Assembly (NCBI RefSeq): GCF_003634585.1
Contig: NZ_RBLG01000001.1
Span: 496,001-560,000, forward strand
Direction of reading: 5' to 3'
Length of the DNA stretch: 64,000 nucleotides
DNA from: Gillisia mitskevichiae
Lineage (GTDB): Bacteria > Bacteroidota > Bacteroidia > Flavobacteriales > Flavobacteriaceae
Positions 18,091-27,541 of this stretch are shown here, piece after piece (position 1 is the first letter of the stretch; every line of letters begins with the position of its first letter). The notes beneath the pieces are model-generated. The model saw nothing but the letters and a program-made list of their open reading frames with translations. It made no database searches and had not been told where the DNA came from. The translations under genes were made by a program, and so were the position numbers.

Positions 18091-19335
18091 TTGAAATTGA
18101 AGAATATAAAATATTTGCTTTTATTGGTAGTTGCATTTACAGCATGCAATAATGAAGATGATAGTAAAAAAGAAATTAGTGAAGTTAAAGTAGAAAAGGT
18201 TATTCCTATAATTAAGGAATATGGTTTTGTGCTGAATGATTATAATGTTATTAGGGATACAATACGATCTGGGGACAGTTTTGGAGAACTTTTAGATAAC
18301 CAAGGTGTTAGCAGGTCTAAAGTCTATGAGATCACAGAGCAAGTGAGCAATGAAACCTTTAACCCTACAAAGTTAGTGGTAGGGAAGCCTTATGTTATTT
18401 TAAAAGCGAAAGATTCTTTAGGTACTCCAGAGTACTTCATCTATGAGAATGATAAAATTGATTATACCGTTGTAAATATTGGGGATAACATTGCTGCATT
18501 CAAATCTCAAAAACCGGTTACCATAAAAAGGAAGACCGTTTCTGGGGTAATTGTAAGCAATTTATCGGAAGCCATGTCTAATCAAGGTTTAAGTGTATTG
18601 TTGTCTCATGAGTTAAGCAGTATTTACCAGTGGAGTATAGATTTTTGGAAACTTCAAAAAGGAGATCAGTTTAAAATGGTATATAATGAGCGTTATATTA
18701 ACGATAGTATATATGCCGGGATTGAAAATATTGAAGGTGCCGTTTTTGTACATCAAGGTAAACCATATTATGCATTTGATTATATGGCAGATCCAGAAAA
18801 AGGAGATGTAGATTTTTATGATGAAGAAGCACGACCATTACAAAGTTTCTTTTTAAAGGCGCCGTTAAATTTTAGTAGGATCTCCTCTAGATTTTCAGGA
18901 AATAGATATCATCCTGTTCAAAAAAGATGGAAAGCCCATAAAGGAACAGATTATGCAGCTCCTCATGGTACCCCGATCTGGTCTACAGCTAACGGAACCG
19001 TAATTGCCTCTAGTTATACGGGAGGAAATGGGAACTATGTTAAAATAAAACATAACGAAACGTATACAACCCAATACCTGCATATGTCCAAGCGAAATGT
19101 AAGAGTTGGGCAACGAGTAAAACAAGGAGATGTTATTGGATATGTGGGAAGTACCGGTCTTGCTACGGGACCACACGTGTGTTATAGATTTTGGGTGCGA
19201 GGAAAACAAGTAGATCCTTTTCGCCAAAACTTACCAGCAGCAGAGCCTATCGCAGACAATTTAAGAGAAGATTATTTTGCTTCTATAAAATTGACAAAAA
19301 CAAAATTAGATAAAATCCCATTCAAAGAAATTTAG
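18091..19335 (+). CDS. M23 (LytM-like) metallopeptidase lipoprotein
   Basis: A 414-residue envelope protein. It begins with a lipoprotein signal (LLLVVAFTAC) if translation starts at the TTG at 18091; a second TTG at 18097 is equally possible and no ATG is available. The N-terminal half (about 55-230) resembles the OapA/LysM-type region of DipM/MepM-like peptidases. The LytM domain (about 265-390) has HKGTDYAAP (His283, Asp287) and the second motif GPHVCYRF (His362-Val-Cys364), where most M23 enzymes have HxH. It probably cuts peptidoglycan cross-links, provided Cys364 can serve as a zinc ligand. It lies between the dioxygenase and pgi with 2-nt gaps. Confidence 0.83.
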   Translation: MKLKNIKYLLLLVVAFTACNNEDDSKKEISEVKVEKVIPIIKEYGFVLNDYNVIRDTIRSGDSFGELLDNQGVSRSKVYEITEQVSNETFNPTKLVVGKPYVILKAKDSLGTPEYFIYENDKIDYTVVNIGDNIAAFKSQKPVTIKRKTVSGVIVSNLSEAMSNQGLSVLLSHELSSIYQWSIDFWKLQKGDQFKMVYNERYINDSIYAGIENIEGAVFVHQGKPYYAFDYMADPEKGDVDFYDEEARPLQSFFLKAPLNFSRISSRFSGNRYHPVQKRWKAHKGTDYAAPHGTPIWSTANGTVIASSYTGGNGNYVKIKHNETYTTQYLHMSKRNVRVGQRVKQGDVIGYVGSTGLATGPHVCYRFWVRGKQVDPFRQNLPAAEPIADNLREDYFASIKLTKTKLDKIPFKEI

Positions 19336-19337
19336 AG

Positions 19338-20969
19338 ATGCTGAATATAGACCCTACAACCACTCTTGCTTGGAGAAAATTACAAGAACATTTCGAAGAG
19401 ATAAAAGAAGTAGAAATGAGGCAACTTTTTTCTAAAGAGCCTCAACGATTTCAAGATTTTAGTATTCATTGGGAGGATTTTTTAGTTGATTTCAGCAAAA
19501 ATAGGATCACTACAGAAACGCAACAACTTTTAGGAGATCTTGCAGAAGAGTGTGGTTTGGGAGAAGCGATCGATTCTTATTTTGGAGGAAAAAGCATTAA
19601 TAGAACCGAAAATAGACCTGTCTTGCATACAGCTTTGAGAGCAAAAAACTCAGATAGCATACTTGTGGATGGTGTGAATGTGATCCCTGAGGTGTTCGAG
19701 GTGAAAGCTAAAATGGAGGCATTTACAGATGCTATTATCTCTGGGAGTGCAAAAGGATATTCTGGATTAGCATTTACAGATGTGGTTAATATAGGAATTG
19801 GAGGTTCAGACCTTGGGCCTGCCATGGTTACTGAAGCTTTAAAATTTTATAAGAATCATCTTAATATACATTATATTTCTAATGTAGATGGGGACCATGT
19901 TCATGAGACCTTAAAGCCCTTAAATCCTGAAACAACTCTATTTGTAATTGTTTCTAAAACTTTTACAACTCAAGAAACCTTGAGCAATGCCATTACTTCA
20001 AGAAAGTGGTTTTTACAATCAGCTTCACAGGAAGCCGTTCAAAAACATTTTGTTGCTGTTTCTTCGAATGTTTCGAAAGTGGAAGATTTTGGAATTTCAA
20101 AAGAAAACATATTCCCAATGTGGGAGTGGGTTGGAGGAAGATTTTCTTTATGGAGCGCCGTAGGCTTATCTGTAAGTTTAGCTGTTGGATTTCAGAAATT
20201 CGATGAGCTTCTAATGGGAGCTAATAAAATGGACGATCATTTTAGAAATGAAAAATTCAGCAACAATATACCGGTTCAGTTAGCAATGCTAAGTATTTGG
20301 TATAATAATTTTTTTAAAGCTGAAAGTGAAGCAGTGATTCCATATTCTCAATATCTTCAAAAATTGCCAAGCTATCTTCAGCAGGCAATAATGGAAAGTA
20401 ATGGAAAGAGTGTAGATAGAAATGGGAAACCTGTTACTTATGAAACTGGTAATATAATTTGGGGAGAACCCGGCACCAATTCTCAGCATGCCTTTTTTCA
20501 GTTAATACATCAAGGTACTAAGTTGATCCCTGCAGATTTCATTGGTTTTAAGAGATCTTTATTTGAAGATAAGGATCATCATGATAAATTAATGGCTAAT
20601 TATTTTGCTCAAACAGAAGCGCTCTTAATGGGTAAATCTGAAGATGAGGTGAAAAAGGAATTAACCAATCAAGGACTTACCACTACAGAAATTGAAAAGT
20701 TAATTGCATTTAAAGTTTTTAAAGGAAATAAGCCAACTACATCTCTTTTAATTGAGAAGTTAACACCTGAAAGTTTAGGGAAATTAATCGCTATGTATGA
20801 GCATAAGATCTTTGTGCAAGGGGTGATATGGAATATATATAGTTATGATCAATGGGGAGTGGAATTAGGAAAACAATTAGCTTCCAAGATTCTTAATGAA
20901 ATTGATAGTTCTAAGGTCTCTAATCATGATAATTCTACTACAGAATTGTTAAAATCTTATTTAAATTAA
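19338..20969 (+). CDS. pgi: Glucose-6-phosphate isomerase
   Basis: A 543-residue glycolytic enzyme interconverting glucose 6-phosphate and fructose 6-phosphate. Family motifs are plain: VVNIGIGGSDLGPAMV, the phosphate-site VSKTFTTQET, FSLWSAVGL, the active-site ESNGKSVD with the catalytic Glu, GEPGTNSQHAFFQLIHQG with the ring-opening His, and a C-terminal QWGVELGKQLA with the catalytic Lys. The length is normal. It starts 2 nt after the peptidase stop. A weak 8-bp hairpin (20966-20987) overlaps its stop codon. Confidence 0.97.
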   Translation: MLNIDPTTTLAWRKLQEHFEEIKEVEMRQLFSKEPQRFQDFSIHWEDFLVDFSKNRITTETQQLLGDLAEECGLGEAIDSYFGGKSINRTENRPVLHTALRAKNSDSILVDGVNVIPEVFEVKAKMEAFTDAIISGSAKGYSGLAFTDVVNIGIGGSDLGPAMVTEALKFYKNHLNIHYISNVDGDHVHETLKPLNPETTLFVIVSKTFTTQETLSNAITSRKWFLQSASQEAVQKHFVAVSSNVSKVEDFGISKENIFPMWEWVGGRFSLWSAVGLSVSLAVGFQKFDELLMGANKMDDHFRNEKFSNNIPVQLAMLSIWYNNFFKAESEAVIPYSQYLQKLPSYLQQAIMESNGKSVDRNGKPVTYETGNIIWGEPGTNSQHAFFQLIHQGTKLIPADFIGFKRSLFEDKDHHDKLMANYFAQTEALLMGKSEDEVKKELTNQGLTTTEIEKLIAFKVFKGNKPTTSLLIEKLTPESLGKLIAMYEHKIFVQGVIWNIYSYDQWGVELGKQLASKILNEIDSSKVSNHDNSTTELLKSYLN

Positions 20970-21040
20970 CAATTCTTTTATTGTTAATAAATTCTTAATA
21001 GGTTTAAGATCTTCACTGATAATCATTTGTGTAAAAATGT

Positions 21041-21048
21041 TATGTTTG
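21041..21048 (+). promoter_or_regulatory. -7 promoter element upstream of the TonB receptor gene
   Basis: TATGTTTG matches TAnnTTTG, but no TTG lies at the expected spacing. It would give a 5' leader of about 100 nt. Confidence 0.45.
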
Positions 21049-21157
21049 TTGCGGGTAAATGTTAAATTCTGAAATCTTAACATTAAGTTAAAGTATGTTT
21101 TTCAGAAAATGACGTTTTTTGCCGCGAATTATAAACTAATACACAAACAATTAAAGC

Positions 21158-23710
21158 ATGAGGAGATTATTAGCCCTAGCATTGTTTTTAACCACTGCTA
21201 CAATTTTTGCTCAAGGAACCCTTACCGGTACGGTAATGGATTCTGACATGAATGCACCTTTGCCTGGAGCAACTGTGATGGTAGTTGGTACAAACAATGG
21301 AACGACTACAGATTTTGACGGTAAATTTTCGTTGAATGTTAAAGCAGCTTCTGGAACAGTAGAAATCAGTTTTATTGGTTTTGAAAAGAAGTCTATGCAA
21401 TTCGTTGTTGCAAATGGAGCAACAAAAGATTTAGGAAGCATTGTGTTAAATGCAGATGCAAATGCATTGGATGAGATCGTAGTTACAAGTTTTTCTCTTG
21501 CTATAGATCGTAAAACGCCAGTTGCTGTTTCTACAATTAGTGCAGAAAAAATTGAAACTAAAATTGGAAATCAAGAATTTCCAGAAATCCTTAAATCAAC
21601 TCCTGGAGTTTATGCAACTAAATCTGGAGGTGGATTTGGAGATGCTGAATTAAGACTTAGAGGTTTTAACTCTGAGAATATTGCTGTTATGATAAACGGT
21701 GTTCCAGTAAACGACATGGAAAATGGTCGTGTATATTGGAGTAACTGGGCTGGGCTTACAGATGTAACTAGAACTATGCAAGTACAAAGAGGACTTGGTG
21801 CTTCTAAAGTTGCTGTACCTTCTATTGGAGGAACGGTAAACATTGTTACTAAATCTACCGATATGGAAGAAGGTGGTAACGTATTTGGATCTGTTGGAAA
21901 CGATGGTCTTCAGAAATTTGGATTCACTGTATCTACAGGGAAATCTGATAATGGATGGGCTGCTACAATTGCTGCATCTAAAACAAGCGGAGAGCGTTTT
22001 GCAGATGGACTTCAATTTGAAGGGTATAGCTATTTTGTAAACGTAGCAAAAGAGATTAATGAAGATCATTTATTATCTCTTACTGCTTTTGGTGCACCAC
22101 AACGTCACGGTCAAAGAGAAACTCAGTATTCTATAGAAGATTACCAGAGAAGTGATAGAGATATCAAATTCAACGGAGACTGGGGTTACAAGAATGGAGA
22201 AGTAGTTAACGTGCAAGATAACTTCTACCACAAACCACAAATCTCATTAAATCACTATTGGAACATTTCTGATAAAACAGATCTTTCTACTGCTGCCTAT
22301 GTATCTTTTGGTACTGGTGGTGGAGGTGGTTACACTGGAGATGCTAACTTAAGAAATGCAACTGGTAGTGCATATAGATTTGCAGATTACCAACCTTTAC
22401 AATTAGATCGCGTTCAGGCAGAAAATGCTGCGAATGGAGCAGATGGTTCTGGAACTATTCTTTATGATTCTAGAAACGACCATAACTGGTATGGAGCTTT
22501 ATCTACCTTAACTACTAAAATCACAGATGATATTGAATTAAGTGGTGGAGTAGATCTAAGATATTATAAAGGAAAACACTTTAGAGAAGTTAAAGATCTT
22601 TTAGGTGGACAGTACTGGGCTGATAATAATAATGACAACAATCCCAACAACTTAACTCAAGTTGGTGATAAAATGGCATATAATAATGATGGTGTAGTTC
22701 TTTGGGAAGGATTATTTGCTCAAGCAGAATATTCTAGAGATGATCTTTCAGCTTTCATATCTGTTGCAGCATCTAATACATCTTATAAAAGAATAGATTA
22801 CTTCCAATATTTAGACAGTGATCCTAATCAAGAAACAGATTTCGTTAACTTTTTTGGATATAGCGCAAAAGGTGGAGCAAACTACAACGTGAGTTCAAAA
22901 AGTAACTTTTTTGCAAATGTTGGGTATTTTGAAAAAGCACCATTCTTAAATGCTGTTTTTCTTAATAACACAAATGAAATTAACGAAGGTGCAGAGAATC
23001 AAAAGATCTTTAGTGCTGAGTTAGGATATGGATTTAGAACTGCAGACTTTAGAGCTAACGTAAATATTTATAGAACTTCTTGGCAGGATAGAACATTCAT
23101 TAAGTCTATTCAAGGACAAGGTGATGAATTCTTTACAGCTAACATTTTAGGAGTAGACGCTATTCACCAAGGTTTAGAAATAGATCTTGATTATAGAGCT
23201 ACAGATAGGCTTACTTTAACTGCTATGGCATCTATTGGAGATTACCAATGGGCTAATGATGTAACAGACGTTGTGATCTTTGATGAAAATAATGATCCAA
23301 TTAATGCAGATGATCCTATTGATATTTACATTAAGGATACTCCAGTTGGAGATGCTGCTCAAACTACAATGGCTTTAGGAGTTAATTACGAAGTTTTTCC
23401 TAGAACTTACTTACGTGCAGACTTTACTTACAATGACAGATACTTCGCAGATTTTGAGCCTACAGATAGAACTACACCAGATGTAGCAGATCCATGGCAA
23501 GCACCAGATTATGGTTTATTAGATTTTGGAGTTACTCACAAATTTGAGTTTGGACCATTTGACGCTACACTTAATGCCAACTTATTTAATGCTTTAGATA
23601 CAGAATATATTGCTGATGCTAGAGATGGAAGAGATCACGATGCTAATTCTGCATCTGTTTGGTATGGTTTCGGTCGTACGTATACTGTTGGAGCTAAAAT
23701 TAAATTTTAA
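21158..23710 (+). CDS. TonB-dependent outer-membrane receptor with CarboxypepD_reg domain
   Basis: An 850-residue outer-membrane receptor: signal peptide (ending TTATIFAQ), N-terminal carboxypeptidase-regulatory-like domain (about 20-105, GTLTGTVMDSDMNAPLPGA), plug domain (about 115-240, GVYATKSGGGFGDAELRLRG; GGTVNIVTK) and a 22-strand-type barrel ending KIKF. It is not of the long SusC type. The next gene, 12 nt downstream, encodes a lipoprotein with internal repeats, in the position a SusD-like surface partner would take, but it does not resemble SusD. The substrate is unknown; a secreted nuclease gene follows in the next transcription unit. Confidence 0.9.
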   Translation: MRRLLALALFLTTATIFAQGTLTGTVMDSDMNAPLPGATVMVVGTNNGTTTDFDGKFSLNVKAASGTVEISFIGFEKKSMQFVVANGATKDLGSIVLNADANALDEIVVTSFSLAIDRKTPVAVSTISAEKIETKIGNQEFPEILKSTPGVYATKSGGGFGDAELRLRGFNSENIAVMINGVPVNDMENGRVYWSNWAGLTDVTRTMQVQRGLGASKVAVPSIGGTVNIVTKSTDMEEGGNVFGSVGNDGLQKFGFTVSTGKSDNGWAATIAASKTSGERFADGLQFEGYSYFVNVAKEINEDHLLSLTAFGAPQRHGQRETQYSIEDYQRSDRDIKFNGDWGYKNGEVVNVQDNFYHKPQISLNHYWNISDKTDLSTAAYVSFGTGGGGGYTGDANLRNATGSAYRFADYQPLQLDRVQAENAANGADGSGTILYDSRNDHNWYGALSTLTTKITDDIELSGGVDLRYYKGKHFREVKDLLGGQYWADNNNDNNPNNLTQVGDKMAYNNDGVVLWEGLFAQAEYSRDDLSAFISVAASNTSYKRIDYFQYLDSDPNQETDFVNFFGYSAKGGANYNVSSKSNFFANVGYFEKAPFLNAVFLNNTNEINEGAENQKIFSAELGYGFRTADFRANVNIYRTSWQDRTFIKSIQGQGDEFFTANILGVDAIHQGLEIDLDYRATDRLTLTAMASIGDYQWANDVTDVVIFDENNDPINADDPIDIYIKDTPVGDAAQTTMALGVNYEVFPRTYLRADFTYNDRYFADFEPTDRTTPDVADPWQAPDYGLLDFGVTHKFEFGPFDATLNANLFNALDTEYIADARDGRDHDANSASVWYGFGRTYTVGAKIKF

Positions 23711-23722
23711 AAAATACTCAAG

Positions 23723-24886
23723 ATGAAAAACACTTTTTATTATTTAGCTATTTTCTTAGGGCTAGCACTTACAAGTTGTGAGCCTATGGAAGATATCCAT
23801 GACGATATCAACTCTAAATTAGAGAATGAAAGAGCTGTTGGAGATATAGTTTATACTTTAACAGAAGATGATTATGATGATTTAGGATTAAATTTCCCGA
23901 ATTTTAATTCTGTAGATGATGCAAAGAGTTTATTGCCTGCATTTTTAGAGGATAATTACCCTAATTATGGTGCTAAGTCATCGGCAAAATTAACTTTTGA
24001 TATTTATGCACCGCAATCAACTGAGAAGTTTTTAAAGGTATATACTGTTACTACAGAGGATTATGATGCATATCCTGAAACAGAAGAGTATAATAATTTT
24101 GATGACAATAGCCAGATCTATGCTTTTTTAAATGACAAGTTTCCAGATCTAGAGAATCGTACTTTAGTTTCTTTAACTTACAAGTTCTATGATGGTTCAT
24201 TAAAAACCTTAAACAACGGGTTTCTTTATGTTAATGATGAATTTCAATTCATCCCAGGTTTAACAGATGATGAATATGAATTAGTTGGGGAAGGTTTCCC
24301 TAATTTCTCTACGGAAGATGAAGCAGATGTGAAACTTCCATTATTGTTAAAGGAAAAGTACAAGTTTGAAATTCTTGAAGCAGGAGATATTAAATCTATT
24401 ATGTACAAACTTTACACTACAGATGTTCAAGATGTAGATGGTGATGGTAGTATTACAGATAGAGCTACTTATAGCTACGTAAAATACTTTATTTACGACG
24501 GAGCTAAGTTTTCTCCTTATAACAATACTTTAAGTCAAAGCATTCAATTTGGAAATATAGATGGTGTTTGGATTCCAGACAATACTATAAGATATACTTT
24601 AGCTGGTTCTGATTATTCATTAGTTGGAAGTGAGTTTTTGGCTACTTACCCTGGTCCTGCAGATAATGTTGGAAACTTCTCAAGTTTTGATGTAAGAGAA
24701 TCATCTAGTAACTTATGGAAACCAGAAATGTTAATTGAAGCTATGAATGTAGTTTTAGATAACCTTATGCCAAATGCTGAAGAAGGACAACAATATGTAG
24801 TTACTTTCGATGTATACAATGGCTCTGTAGTTAGCCAAGAGTTAAGCTTAATTAAAACTAATGGAGTTTGGGTTATTAACGAATAA
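23723..24886 (+). CDS. Lipoprotein with four internal repeats, partner of the TonB receptor
   Basis: A 387-residue lipoprotein (GLALTSC, Cys20) that I do not recognise by name. It contains about four divergent copies of a unit beginning with a D-Y motif: LTEDDYDDLGLNFPNF (near 48), TTEDYDAYPETEEYNNF (near 112), LTDDEYELVGEGFPNF (near 178) and LAGSDYSLVGSEFL (near 293). Each is followed by a helix-like stretch such as LLPAFLEDNYP, YAFLNDKFPDL or LLLKEKYKFEIL. The protein is very acidic. It is co-transcribed with the receptor and ends before a strong terminator, so a surface-exposed binding partner is the natural inference. Confidence 0.7.
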   Translation: MKNTFYYLAIFLGLALTSCEPMEDIHDDINSKLENERAVGDIVYTLTEDDYDDLGLNFPNFNSVDDAKSLLPAFLEDNYPNYGAKSSAKLTFDIYAPQSTEKFLKVYTVTTEDYDAYPETEEYNNFDDNSQIYAFLNDKFPDLENRTLVSLTYKFYDGSLKTLNNGFLYVNDEFQFIPGLTDDEYELVGEGFPNFSTEDEADVKLPLLLKEKYKFEILEAGDIKSIMYKLYTTDVQDVDGDGSITDRATYSYVKYFIYDGAKFSPYNNTLSQSIQFGNIDGVWIPDNTIRYTLAGSDYSLVGSEFLATYPGPADNVGNFSSFDVRESSSNLWKPEMLIEAMNVVLDNLMPNAEEGQQYVVTFDVYNGSVVSQELSLIKTNGVWVINE

Positions 24887-24908
24887 CACAACTTTATACA
24901 TTATACAA

Positions 24909-24946
24909 AACCTCTTATCCATGCTTTTGGATAAGAGGTTTTTTTA
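24909..24946 (+). terminator. Intrinsic terminator after the receptor/lipoprotein unit
   Basis: CCTCTTATCC and GGATAAGAGG form a perfect 10-bp stem around ATGCTTTT and are followed by seven T residues. Confidence 0.9.
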
Positions 24947-24993
24947 TTCTTTGAATTATGTGATATTTGCAACATCCTAAATTAATACAACTT

Positions 24994-26340
24994 ATGAAAA
25001 AATTCATCTATATTTTAATAGCAGTTTTTATAGTTTCCTGTAGCACAGATGATGGTGGTACTACAGAAAAACCAACTCCTCCCGTGTCTCAAGATAAACC
25101 TGTAGCGCTTAATGATACAGCAGAAACAGTTGAAGATGAAAGTGTAGTGATCTCAGATCTATTAAGTAATGATACTGTTACTACAGGTGCAAGGATCACT
25201 TCAGCAGATACAAATAGTTCAAAAGGTGGATCTGTTACAGATAATAGAAATGGTAGTTATACTTATACTCCTACCAAAGATTTTGTAGGTGAAGAAACTT
25301 TTACCTATAAACTATGTGATCAAGATTCTAACTGTTCTACTGCTACTGTTACCATCACTGTGAATGATGCTGGATCTCCAGATGCCGTGGATGATGAAGT
25401 TAAGACGGTAACTTCGGTTTCGTTAACGATTACCAATTTAGCATCAAACGATGATATTACAGATGATGCTACTATAACTTCTGTAGATGGTTCTGCTTCT
25501 TCTGGAACAGTTACTCTAAATAGCAATGGAAGTGTTACCTACGTGCCAGCAAATGGTTTTAAGGGAGAAGATAGTTTTACTTATTCTCTTTGTGATGATG
25601 ATGAAGTTGCTACTTGTTCTACAGCTACAGTTAAGGTTACTGTTTTAGACCCTGTTGCTCTTAATATTCCTAACAATTTAAAATCTTATTATGAAGATCT
25701 TGCTATCACTATAGATGGGGATCTTAATTATGAATTCGTTTCAGATCATACTATAAAAAATCATACTACTATCCTCTCTTACGGGCAAAGACATGAATAT
25801 CTTTATAATGCCGATGCAGATCTAACAAATTCAGATAATGTGATTCTTATGTATACTGGTGAGAGTAGATATTATAAAGAATATACTTCGGGATCAAACT
25901 CTTATAGTCCACAAACATTTAATACCGAGCATATTTTCCCTCAGTCTAAATTAAATTCAGAAGGTGCGGTTACAGATCTTCATCATTTAAGATCTGCAGA
26001 TGCAGATATCAACTCATTAAGAAGTAATTATGAGTATACCGATGGAAGTGGTTCTTACAAACTAATAAATGAAAATTCTTGGTTTCCAGGGGATGAATGG
26101 AAAGGTGATGTAGCCAGAATGGTGTTATATTTAAATGTACGTTATGGTGAGGAGTTCGTGAAAGTTGGAGGATTGGATCTGCTTCTAAAATGGAATAGAG
26201 AAGACCCTGTTTCGGCTTTCGAGATGCAACGAAATGAGGTTATTTATGCTGCCCAAGGAAATAGAAATATTTTTATAGATAATCCATATATTGCTACATT
26301 AATATGGGGAGGAGCTTCAGCAGAAAATAAATGGGATTAA
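24994..26340 (+). CDS. Secreted endonuclease I-family lipoprotein with two cadherin/Ig-like repeats
   Basis: The 448-residue protein begins with a lipoprotein signal (LIAVFIVSC). Two tandem domains of about 90 residues (DTAETVEDESVVISDLLSND and DDEVKTVTSVSLTITNLASND, each ending in a CS.ATV.VTV strand) resemble the Ig/cadherin-like repeats of bacterial surface proteins. The C-terminal half is an endonuclease I/NucM-type nuclease: TEHIFPQSKLN (family EHxxPQS, His-Glu-metal site), TDLHHLRSADADINSLRSN, and a late EDPVSAFEMQRNEVIYAAQGNRNIFIDNP. It probably degrades extracellular DNA or RNA at the surface. A TTG at 24967 gives a longer frame; the ATG at 24994 restores the signal peptide. Its own promoter likely lies after the terminator at 24909-24946. 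Confidence 0.87.
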   Translation: MKKFIYILIAVFIVSCSTDDGGTTEKPTPPVSQDKPVALNDTAETVEDESVVISDLLSNDTVTTGARITSADTNSSKGGSVTDNRNGSYTYTPTKDFVGEETFTYKLCDQDSNCSTATVTITVNDAGSPDAVDDEVKTVTSVSLTITNLASNDDITDDATITSVDGSASSGTVTLNSNGSVTYVPANGFKGEDSFTYSLCDDDEVATCSTATVKVTVLDPVALNIPNNLKSYYEDLAITIDGDLNYEFVSDHTIKNHTTILSYGQRHEYLYNADADLTNSDNVILMYTGESRYYKEYTSGSNSYSPQTFNTEHIFPQSKLNSEGAVTDLHHLRSADADINSLRSNYEYTDGSGSYKLINENSWFPGDEWKGDVARMVLYLNVRYGEEFVKVGGLDLLLKWNREDPVSAFEMQRNEVIYAAQGNRNIFIDNPYIATLIWGGASAENKWD

Positions 26341-26376
26341 ATTATTAATCAATAGATATCTAACACCGCAATTATT

Positions 26377-26814
26377 ATGTACGAAACTATTCAATTTATA
26401 CACTCTTATTGGGCATATTTAGTGCTTATTGTGCTCGTTGTAGCATCAGTAAATGCAATTATAGGGTATAGCAGCAATAAGGAATATGGAGCAACCAATT
26501 TTAGAATTGCCTTGTTTACCCTAATTGTTTCACATTTACAACTGCTTATTGGGTTCGTATTATACTTTACCACTCCTTACTTTAAAATGTGGGGTGAAGT
26601 TGGAATGGGCGGAGTGATGAAGGATTCTGTTCTTAGATTATATAATGTAGAGCACCCAATAGTGATGATCTTAGCCATCGTTTTTATAACTATGGGATAT
26701 TCTAAACACAAAAAGAAACTTACCTCTAAACCAAAGTTCAAGATCCTAGCTATATTTTATACACTAGCTTTAATTTTAGTGCTTTCAAGAATTCCATGGA
26801 GCGCTTGGTTTTAG
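26377..26814 (+). CDS. Four-TM membrane protein, cytochrome-b-like, function unknown
   Basis: The 145-residue protein has four predicted membrane helices. Conserved-looking histidines sit within or at the ends of three of them (FIHSYWAYLV, LIVSHLQLLIG, NVEHPIVMILA), a pattern compatible with heme b ligation. Homologues in Flavobacteriia are small membrane proteins of unknown role. Two arginine/tryptophan residues near the C-terminus (SRIPWSAWF) are a further mark. The gene stands alone, followed by a bidirectional terminator. Heme binding is inference only. Confidence 0.6.
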   Translation: MYETIQFIHSYWAYLVLIVLVVASVNAIIGYSSNKEYGATNFRIALFTLIVSHLQLLIGFVLYFTTPYFKMWGEVGMGGVMKDSVLRLYNVEHPIVMILAIVFITMGYSKHKKKLTSKPKFKILAIFYTLALILVLSRIPWSAWF

Positions 26815-26833
26815 TAGAAAGACCAATAGATAT

Positions 26834-26867
26834 AAAAAAAGCCTTACTTTCTAGTAAGGCTTTTTTT
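26834..26867. terminator. Bidirectional terminator between convergent genes
   Basis: AAAAAAAGCCTTACT and AGTAAGGCTTTTTTT form a long perfect stem with A and T runs on its two sides. It serves the 4-TM gene and the convergent HD hydrolase gene. Confidence 0.9.
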
Positions 26868-26870
26868 ATG

Positions 26871-27524
26871 CTAAGCTTTTCCGTTCCATTCTGCATAGAA
26901 TTGCTCTAAAAAATCTTGCATATACTTATGTCGCTGTTCTGCAATTGTCTTCCCAGTTTCTGTATTCATTCTATCTTTAAGCAATAAAAGTTTCTCGTAG
27001 AAATGATTTATAGTTGGTGCAGTAGAGGCTTTGTATTCTTCTTTGCTCATTTTAAGATTCACTTGAATCTCCGGATCATATAAACCTCTTCCTTTAAATC
27101 CGCCATAATTAAAGGCTCTAGCTATTCCTATCGCACCAAGGGCATCTAGCCTGTCTGCATCCTGAACAACTGCTAGTTCATTAGAATGAAATAATTGGTT
27201 GCTGTTTCCTCCTTTAAAGGAGATGTTTTCAATGATATTAACTACATGAGCAATTACCTCTTCCGTAACATTTTGAGTGCTTAGAAAGGCTCTTGCTACT
27301 TTTGGTCCAACTGTTTCATCTCCATTATGGAATTTAGAATCTGCAATATCATGAAGTAGGGCTCCCAACTCTACCGTTAAAAGATCAACATTTTCTGTTG
27401 CAGCGATCAGTTTAGAATTATTTAAAACCCTAAGAATATGAAACCAATCATGTCCGCCTTCAGCATTTTTCAAAGTTTCCTGAACGAACTTAATAGTGTT
27501 TTCTACAATTTTTTCTGAATTCAT
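26871..27524 (-). CDS. HD-domain metal-dependent phosphohydrolase
   Basis: The 217-residue protein is of the stand-alone HD-hydrolase type (YedJ-like). The metal site is visible as GGHDWFHILRV (first His), LLHDIADSKFH (the HD pair) and a later DADRLDALGAIGIAR (Asp). The substrate is unknown; relatives act on nucleotides or other phosphoesters in the cytoplasm. It lies 17 nt downstream of the acyltransferase gene on the same strand, so the two are likely co-transcribed. Confidence 0.85.
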   Translation of the reverse strand: MNSEKIVENTIKFVQETLKNAEGGHDWFHILRVLNNSKLIAATENVDLLTVELGALLHDIADSKFHNGDETVGPKVARAFLSTQNVTEEVIAHVVNIIENISFKGGNSNQLFHSNELAVVQDADRLDALGAIGIARAFNYGGFKGRGLYDPEIQVNLKMSKEEYKASTAPTINHFYEKLLLLKDRMNTETGKTIAEQRHKYMQDFLEQFYAEWNGKA

Positions 27525-27541
27525 ATTAGGTATGTTGATTT

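Noticed and set aside
21650-22069. 139-codon open frame antisense to the TonB receptor gene
   Set aside because: It is a shadow of the receptor coding sequence with no family features.
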